This document shows, piece by piece, positions 58,709-64,000 of a stretch of 64,000 bases of DNA (positions are counted from its first letter, which is position 1; the number at the start of each line of letters is the position of its first letter). Source of the stretch: Fermentibacter sp964564435 (GTDB lineage: Bacteria > Fermentibacterota > Fermentibacteria > Fermentibacterales > Fermentibacteraceae); the NCBI GenBank assembly GCA_964564435.1, contig CAZMAT010000001.1:124001-188000 (forward strand), read 5' to 3'. The position numbers were made by a program, and so were the translations under genes. Under the pieces are notes generated by a model. The model searched no databases, was not told where the DNA came from, and saw only the letters and a program-made list of their open reading frames with translations.

Positions 58709-59869
58709 TCAGTCAACCGTCCTCTTGATGAACGAGGGCAGCTTGCTCTCGCTCTTCACCAGCTCCGAGTTGCCCGTCAGCGGCCTGAACGGGACGCTGA
58801 GCGCCGGGGCCTTGTCCTTCGACTGGGGGCCGAACGGGATCGAGGTGGATCGGTCGGCCGACTTCAGCACGACCTCCTCGGGCTCCACCTGGACCGGGCT
58901 CCCGAATCCCGTGGCTACCACGGTGATCCTCAGCTCGTCCCCGAGACTCTCGTTCAGGCTGGTGCCCATGAAGACGTTGGCCTGGGGGCCCGCGGCCCTC
59001 GTTATCATCTCCATGGCCTCCTCGAACTCCTTGAACCTGAAGGTCGACGATGAGGTCTGTATGTTGACCAGCAGCGCCTTTGCCCCTTCGATCGAGATCC
59101 CGTCGAGGAGCGGGCCGGAGATGGCCTCGCGGGCCGCCTCCGACGCGCGGCTGGGGCCGGTGGCCCTTCCCGTGCCGATCATCGCGCCCCCGCCCTGGGT
59201 GATCACGGTCTTCACGTCCTGGAAGTCCCTGTTGATGACGCCGGGCGTGGTTATCAGGGAGCTGATGCCCTCGACCGCGTTGAGGAGCACGCTGTTGGAC
59301 ATGTCGAGCATGTCCTCGAACTTGGAGTCGTCCTCGGCCAGCGTGCGCAGCCTCTCGTTGGGGATGACTATCAGCGTGTCCACAACCTTGCGCAGCGCAG
59401 CGATGCCGTGTTCGGCCTGATCGAGGCGGATCGCCCCCTCGAACTCGAACGGCCGGGTCACCACCCCGACAGTTATCGCGCCTGCATCGGCGGCCGCCCG
59501 TGCGACTATCGGGGTCGCCCCGGTGCCGGTCCCGCCGCCCATGCCGGCGGCTATGAAGACCATGTGGCATCCCGTCAGGCTTTCCTCGATCTCCTTGAGG
59601 CTCTCCTCGGCGGCCTGTTCGCCGATCTCGACGTTCCCGCCGGCTCCCAGGCCCCGTGTGGCCCGCGGCCCGATCTGCACCTTGCCGTCGGCCAGGCAGT
59701 TGTTGAGGGCCTGCATGTCGGTGTTGACCGCGACGAATTCGACACCGGTCAGGTTCGCCCTGATCATCCGGTTGATCGCATTGCATCCGCAGCCTCCGAC
59801 TCCGACGACCTTGATCCTGGCCCTCCCGGTCGCCTCCTCCCCGACTTCGACGAGCTGAGTGACTACCAT
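58709..59869 (-). CDS. ftsZ: Cell division protein FtsZ
   Basis: A 386-residue tubulin homologue that forms the division ring. GVGGCGCNAINRM, GMGGGTGTGATP (the GTP-binding tubulin signature), and the T7 loop NRDFQDVKTVI are present. The C-terminal conserved peptide for FtsA/ZipA-type partners is LPSFIKRTVD at the extreme end. It follows ftsA by 16 bp and closes the division cluster; the 190-bp gap to the radical-SAM gene contains no terminator I can recognise. Confidence 0.97.
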   Translation of the reverse strand: MVVTQLVEVGEEATGRARIKVVGVGGCGCNAINRMIRANLTGVEFVAVNTDMQALNNCLADGKVQIGPRATRGLGAGGNVEIGEQAAEESLKEIEESLTGCHMVFIAAGMGGGTGTGATPIVARAAADAGAITVGVVTRPFEFEGAIRLDQAEHGIAALRKVVDTLIVIPNERLRTLAEDDSKFEDMLDMSNSVLLNAVEGISSLITTPGVINRDFQDVKTVITQGGGAMIGTGRATGPSRASEAAREAISGPLLDGISIEGAKALLVNIQTSSSTFRFKEFEEAMEMITRAAGPQANVFMGTSLNESLGDELRITVVATGFGSPVQVEPEEVVLKSADRSTSIPFGPQSKDKAPALSVPFRPLTGNSELVKSESKLPSFIKRTVD

Positions 59870-59885
59870 CTCCCCTCCTCCCGGC

Positions 59886-61124
59886 TCATCTGAGCCTCCC
59901 TGCTATTCCCGATATCCACTTCGTCAGTTCGCCCAGAAACCCGGTCCTGCGTCCACCCGCGGCCTCCCGCCTCTCGCGCCCGAGGAGCACGAGCCCCGCG
60001 GCGGTCGAGAACTCGGGAGCCAGCACGAGTTCGGTCGATGTCTCGAACCCCGTAGGAACGCCGGTTTCCGCAGGGAGCCCGGTGATCCTGCCCGCGAGCT
60101 CGGCGATCCCCCTGAGCCTGCTTCCGCCACCGGTGAGGATCAGCCCGCCCGGGAGGTCGACGGCATCGATTCCGGAGCGCGAGATCTCGAGCGCCACTGC
60201 CTCGAGGATCTCCTCGACCCTCTGGCCAGCCACCTGGGAAACGACGGCATGCGACACGGAGAAGGTGCCCCGCCCGCCCAGCCTCATCACCTTCGTGCTC
60301 TGGTTGGGATCGACCAGGGAGCTCGATGCCACCGCCCAATCGGTCTTCAGTTTCTCCGCCTGCGCCCAGGGGATCCTGAGAGCCTGCAGATCGGAGGTGA
60401 CGGAGTTTCCACCGAGCGGGACCACTCCGAGATAGGCCAGGGTCCCGTTCTTGAAGACCGCGACGTCCGTGGTGCCTCCCCCCATGTCGGCGAGGGCTAC
60501 GCCCATCTCCATCTCGTCCGGGGTCAGCACCGCAGCGCCGCTGGCGAGGGCCGCGGGGATGATCCCCTCTATGTCCAGTCCGGCAGCCTCGACGGCGCTC
60601 TCGATGTTCGAGACGGCCAGCCGGTCGGCCATCACGGTGTAGGTCCGGGCGCTGATCTGCTCGGCCATCAGGCCGATCGGAGGCTTCCTGATGCGGTCGA
60701 AGCCGTCGACGCAGTAGTCGCGCTTCACGATGTCGAGAACCCTGCTGCCGGGGGGCAGCCGTACCAGCCTGGCCGCCTCCTCCGCCCGGGCCACATCGTC
60801 TTCGGTTATCTCGTGAGGGGAATCACCGTCGGGTTTCTCGACGCTGACCGTGCCCGTCCCGTCGAAACCCCTCACGTGCGAACCGCTCACCGATACGAAG
60901 ACGCTCCCGATATCCTCCGTGCAGAGGAGGGCCGCCTCGGAAACCGCCCTGTGGATCGCTTCGACAACGGCGCCTACGTCGAGCAGCATGCCTTCCCTGA
61001 CCGCCCCGTCGACTGGAGCCTGGCCGGCGCCCAGCATCCTCACACCGCCGCCTTCGATCGGTTCCCCCGCCACGCAGGTCACGGTCGCAGTACCTATGTC
61101 CAGCCCGGAAAGGAGTTCGCTCAC
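59886..61124 (-). CDS. ftsA: Cell division protein FtsA
   Basis: A 412-residue actin-fold protein that tethers FtsZ to the membrane. LLSGLDIGTATVTCVAGE, VALADMGGGTTDVAVFKNG and GLILTGGGSRLRGIAELAG are the three nucleotide-binding motifs; the middle contains the FtsA-specific 1C region. The C-terminal amphipathic helix (ELTKWISGIAGRLR) for membrane attachment is present. GTG at 61124 overlaps the ftsQ stop as GTGA. Confidence 0.95.
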   Translation of the reverse strand: MSELLSGLDIGTATVTCVAGEPIEGGGVRMLGAGQAPVDGAVREGMLLDVGAVVEAIHRAVSEAALLCTEDIGSVFVSVSGSHVRGFDGTGTVSVEKPDGDSPHEITEDDVARAEEAARLVRLPPGSRVLDIVKRDYCVDGFDRIRKPPIGLMAEQISARTYTVMADRLAVSNIESAVEAAGLDIEGIIPAALASGAAVLTPDEMEMGVALADMGGGTTDVAVFKNGTLAYLGVVPLGGNSVTSDLQALRIPWAQAEKLKTDWAVASSSLVDPNQSTKVMRLGGRGTFSVSHAVVSQVAGQRVEEILEAVALEISRSGIDAVDLPGGLILTGGGSRLRGIAELAGRITGLPAETGVPTGFETSTELVLAPEFSTAAGLVLLGRERREAAGGRRTGFLGELTKWISGIAGRLR

Positions 61125-61828
61125 AGGGTCACCCCCTCTGTCGGGGAGGGATTCTCCCGCAGGATGAGCTGCCCGTCGAACCTGGCGTCGGCCTCGGCCC
61201 ATCCGTCACGGAGCGCGCCACGGCCGCCCGCTGCGAGGAACAGGTCCATCCTGCGCCCGAAGTCCGAATACCCGAGGATCACTCTCATGCCGTCGGAGAC
61301 AACTGCCACAGCTCCATCCGGCTCGACACGGATCAGATCCACGTCGCCCGGGATGCCGTCTACCTCCGCCCAGGCAGCAAGGCCGGGCAGCACGGCCTCC
61401 CTGTCCCCGCCGGCCAGCACGACCCTCGTCAGGGTATCCGAGAGGAAGGTGGGAGGCAGGGGTTCGCAGCCGCCCGTCAGGGCGACCTCGCCGAAACCGT
61501 CGCTCAGGACCAGCACGGGCTCGAGCAGCTTCAGTTCCACACCGACTCCGTCGGGGAAGACGAGCCAGACCTCGGCCGAATCGATGCCGGACACGGCTTC
61601 CAGGTCGGCTTCCAGCGAGTCGGTCGACATGCCGGTGACGGGCCGCCCGAGCCGGGCGACGAGCGCGGGGGCCACGGATGTCGAATCGACCCTGCGGCAG
61701 CCCCAGACCGAGATCCGCCTCAGATCGAACTCGCCTCTGTGCTCGAGGAACCTGAACAGGATTATCAGCACGGCGGCGAGCACCAGCGCTCCCGCTAAAG
61801 CTGCGAGCAGCCCCCCCCTGCGCCTCAC
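61121..61828 (-). CDS. ftsQ: Cell division protein FtsQ
   Basis: A 235-residue bitopic protein: short Arg-rich cytoplasmic start (VRRRGGLLAALAG), one membrane helix, then a POTRA domain (DLRRISVWGCRRVDSTSVAP) and the beta domain (AEVWLVFPDGVGVELKLLEP). The GTG at 61828 has GGAGG 4 nt upstream and overlaps the murC stop as GTGA. Assignment relies on topology, POTRA pattern and position between murC and ftsA. Confidence 0.88.
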   Translation of the reverse strand: MRRRGGLLAALAGALVLAAVLIILFRFLEHRGEFDLRRISVWGCRRVDSTSVAPALVARLGRPVTGMSTDSLEADLEAVSGIDSAEVWLVFPDGVGVELKLLEPVLVLSDGFGEVALTGGCEPLPPTFLSDTLTRVVLAGGDREAVLPGLAAWAEVDGIPGDVDLIRVEPDGAVAVVSDGMRVILGYSDFGRRMDLFLAAGGRGALRDGWAEADARFDGQLILRENPSPTEGVTL

Positions 61829-63132
61829 GATCCCTCCCCCACCAGCCGCCTGGCCAGGGTGTCGCTCGTCCCGGCGCCCATCAACACGACGGTCGCGCAG
61901 CCGCAACCGTCCACGAACCCTTCGAGCCCCGCCGGGTCGAGCACCGTGCAGTCGGCACCTGCGGCCGTCGCATCGCGGGCCACCAGCGAGGAGTCGACTC
62001 CGGGCAGGGGCTCCTCCCTGGCGGGGAACACCGGCAGGACGGCGGACACGTCCGCGAGCGCCAGTGCGGCTCCCATGCCTGCGTGGAAGGAAGCGGTCCT
62101 CGAATACAGGTGCGGTTCGAACACGACCGCCAGGGAGCCATCGACAACCCTCCTGAGCGCCTTTATCGAGGCCTCCATCTCGGCGGGATGGTGGGCGTAG
62201 TCGGAGATAACGAGCATCCCCCCCCGCGATCCGAGGCGCTCGAGCCTCCGCGCAGCTCCGGGGAACGATTCGAGCATGCCGGCCGCATCCCCGGGCACGA
62301 GTCCCGCGAGCCGGAGAAGTGCGAGCGAAGTGGCTGCATTGCGGAGGTTCTGAAGTCCGGGGATGCCCAGCCTGCCGGTGATGTCTCCCAGCGAATACCT
62401 CTCGCCCCAGCCTTCGGGACGGACCGGGACGCAGTCGCAGGCTCCGCCGGGCCCGGTCGTCAGGACCCGGCGCCCGATCCTGGATGCCCACCTTGCGAGC
62501 TGTTCGTCCTCCACCGGCACCACCACTCCGCCGCCGGGGGCCGAGAGCTCGAGGAAGGTCTCGAACGCCGACCTGAGGGCCTCCGGCGAACCGTAGCACT
62601 CGAGGTGCTCCTGGTCGAAGCTCGTCACGGCCGCATGCAGATGCGGCAGCCTGAGGAAGGCCCTGTCGTACTCGTCGGCCTCGACCACCGCGAGCCTGCC
62701 GCCGGGCCTGAAGCCCGACCTCCAGCCAGGCACTTCGGCGCCCACCAGCACGGTCGGATCGAAACCGGCCTGCTGGAGGGCCCAGCCCGTCATGGCAGAG
62801 GTGGTGGACTTCCCGTGCGCTCCCGCCACCGCTATCACGTCATGGGCCGAGGCCAGCTCGGCCAGCATCTCGCTGCGCCTGAGCACATTCACCGAGGCAG
62901 CCCTGGCTGCCGCGATCTCGGGATGGTCGAGCGGGACGGCGGCGCTGTGGACCAGCACGTCGATGCCCCGGACGTGCTCCGGGCCGTGCCCGGGCATGCG
63001 CCTTACGCCGCCTTCGGTCGAGTCAGACTTTCGTGACCTGTCGCAGCCCTCCACCTCGTGGCCGAGATGGCGGAGCCACTCCGCAAGGCCGCTCATCCCG
63101 CTGCCGCAGATCCCCATCAGGTGGTACCTCAT
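61825..63132 (-). CDS. murC: UDP-N-acetylmuramate--L-alanine ligase
   Basis: A 435-residue Mur ligase. The start MRYHLMGICGSGMSGLAEWL is the Rossmann domain, AVAGAHGKSTTSAMTGWAL the ATP P-loop, VEADEYDRAFL and SFDQEHLECYG the catalytic region, and SDYAHHPAEMEASIKALR the C-terminal domain. It adds L-Ala to UDP-MurNAc in the cytoplasm. ATG at 63132 overlaps the murG stop as ATGA. It is followed directly by ftsQ, without murB or ddl between. Confidence 0.95.
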   Translation of the reverse strand: MRYHLMGICGSGMSGLAEWLRHLGHEVEGCDRSRKSDSTEGGVRRMPGHGPEHVRGIDVLVHSAAVPLDHPEIAAARAASVNVLRRSEMLAELASAHDVIAVAGAHGKSTTSAMTGWALQQAGFDPTVLVGAEVPGWRSGFRPGGRLAVVEADEYDRAFLRLPHLHAAVTSFDQEHLECYGSPEALRSAFETFLELSAPGGGVVVPVEDEQLARWASRIGRRVLTTGPGGACDCVPVRPEGWGERYSLGDITGRLGIPGLQNLRNAATSLALLRLAGLVPGDAAGMLESFPGAARRLERLGSRGGMLVISDYAHHPAEMEASIKALRRVVDGSLAVVFEPHLYSRTASFHAGMGAALALADVSAVLPVFPAREEPLPGVDSSLVARDATAAGADCTVLDPAGLEGFVDGCGCATVVLMGAGTSDTLARRLVGEGS

Positions 63133-64000
63133 GCGGACGCCCCCGATGCCTCGATGAGCACGCGGGCTATCCTGTCCGCCGTATCCGGAGGGAAGAGGCC
63201 GGCCATGCCCGAAGACATGGACTCCAGTGCGCCGGGGTCCGAAAGCAGATGCCCGATGGACGCCCAGAACTCCGCGGGATCGAGCGTGTCCTGCGCGAAG
63301 ACCCGGGCGCCGCCCGCCGCCTCCGCTTCCTTCGCATTGGCGGTCTGGTGGTCGCGCGAGACGCCCGGAAGCGGGATCAGCAGGCCGGGCAGGCGGAAGC
63401 GGCAGAGCTCCGCGAGAGTCATCGCACCAGCCCTTGCCACGGCGACGGTTGCGCAGGAATAGAGGACGGAGGGATCGTCCTCGAAGGCCCGTACCACCGT
63501 TCCGGCCCTGCCTGAAAGGAGGTCTCCCATCCTCTCGAGGTCGCGCTCGCCGCACTGGAGCACGAGCTGGATGCCTGCCGGGGCAGCAAGCGCGAGGTCG
63601 TTGACTGTGCGAGCCCCCTGGCTCCCGCCCAGGAGCAGGACGACGGGCCTGCCGGGATCGAGGCCCATCCGCGCGACAGCCTCGGCCTTCGGGATGACCG
63701 AGAGGCTGCTGCGCACGGGGTTTCCGACCACGGTGGAACGCCCCTCCGGGAAGTCGCGGGCTGCCCTTCCGAATCCGAGCAGGATGCGGGAGGCGAACCT
63801 CGAGGAGCACCTGTTGGCGCGCCCGGCGACGGCATTGCTCTCGTGCAGTAGCACGGGGATGCCCATGGAGCGCCCGGCGGCGGCGCAGAAGACCGACGAG
63901 TACCCGCCCGTGCAGAGGATGGCCCCGGGAGAGATGGTCCGTATCATGCTCCTCGCGGCGAACCATGCCCTGACGGCACCGAAGGGGAACTTCAGGAGCC
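63129..64000 (-). CDS. murG: UDP-N-acetylglucosamine--lipid II transferase MurG, 5' end beyond window
   Basis: The C-terminal 290 residues of MurG, reading in from the right edge (LLKFPFGAVRAWFAARSMIR). TGGYSSVFCAAAGRSMGIPV and LLHESNAVAGRANR come from the N-terminal domain, and VLLLGGSQGARTVNDLAL and VARAGAMTLAEL from the C-terminal UDP-GlcNAc site. It completes lipid II at the inner face of the membrane. The N-terminal part of roughly 70 residues is outside the window. Confidence 0.95.
   Translation of the reverse strand, partial: LLKFPFGAVRAWFAARSMIRTISPGAILCTGGYSSVFCAAAGRSMGIPVLLHESNAVAGRANRCSSRFASRILLGFGRAARDFPEGRSTVVGNPVRSSLSVIPKAEAVARMGLDPGRPVVLLLGGSQGARTVNDLALAAPAGIQLVLQCGERDLERMGDLLSGRAGTVVRAFEDDPSVLYSCATVAVARAGAMTLAELCRFRLPGLLIPLPGVSRDHQTANAKEAEAAGGARVFAQDTLDPAEFWASIGHLLSDPGALESMSSGMAGLFPPDTADRIARVLIEASGASA

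Overview
The window is a GC-rich (by eye about two-thirds G+C), gene-dense stretch of a bacterial chromosome. There are no rRNA or tRNA genes, no CRISPR array and no recognisable transposase. The gene content points to a strictly anaerobic, double-membraned (Gram-negative type) bacterium: a single-chain pyruvate:ferredoxin oxidoreductase, many radical-SAM and 4Fe-4S proteins, an archaeal-type phosphoglycerate mutase, several lipoproteins, outer-membrane-barrel-like proteins, and secreted proteases that end in a FlgD-Ig/type-IX-like C-terminal domain. That combination suits an uncultured FCB-group phylum (Candidatus Fermentibacteria or Eisenbacteria type). This placement is an inference from gene content, not a phylogenetic result.

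Layout. (a) 1-5.6 kb: a truncated outer-membrane protein, an MBL/beta-CASP nuclease, and a tandem pair of secreted HExxH metalloproteases. (b) 5.6-12.5 kb: a chain of overlapping envelope genes (lipoprotein, membrane/TPR protein, DUF2723 protein, GT-C-like/TPR protein). (c) 12.6-14.5 kb: a biotin-dependent carboxyltransferase and its carrier protein. (d) 14.6-16.5 kb: a TPR lipoprotein and an L,D-transpeptidase. (e) 16.5-31.1 kb: one leftward run of 18 overlapping or abutting housekeeping genes covering GDP-mannose precursors, NAD, glycolysis, purines, tRNA charging, ribosome silencing, pantothenate, folate and an LL-DAP-type aminotransferase. (f) 31.2-33.5 kb: a RecB-like nuclease fused to an XPD/Rad3 helicase. 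(g) 33.6-37.4 kb: a leftward envelope operon with RNase HIII. (h) 37.5-42.5 kb: asnS and the PFOR gene. (i) 42.5-49.3 kb: an orphan PTS IIA gene with a duplicated 3' end, a barrel-like protein, a ferredoxin-type aldo/keto reductase, a PAS protein, a pseudouridine synthase and a secreted papain-like protease. (j) 49.3-53.3 kb: a compact operon of two zinc-ribbon membrane paralogues, a full radical-SAM/SPASM maturase and an SH3-like protein, the best candidate here for an undescribed system. (k) 53.6-55.7 kb: an accessory patch with AbrB-like and nucleotidyltransferase genes, REP-like hairpins, a partial duplication of the tmRNA 3' end and the tmRNA itself, whose tag-coding segment looks extraordinarily short. 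(l) 55.8-58.5 kb: rpmB, a small secreted protein and a B12-type radical-SAM protein. (m) 58.7-64 kb: a division/cell-wall cluster transcribed murG-murC-ftsQ-ftsA-ftsZ.

Transcription units end mostly at strong GC hairpins, and many starts are GTG or TTG codons placed 5-9 nt after a GGAGG. Four-base stop/start overlaps (ATGA, GTGA) show widespread translational coupling. Functions are assigned from visible motifs and family knowledge. No database search was run.
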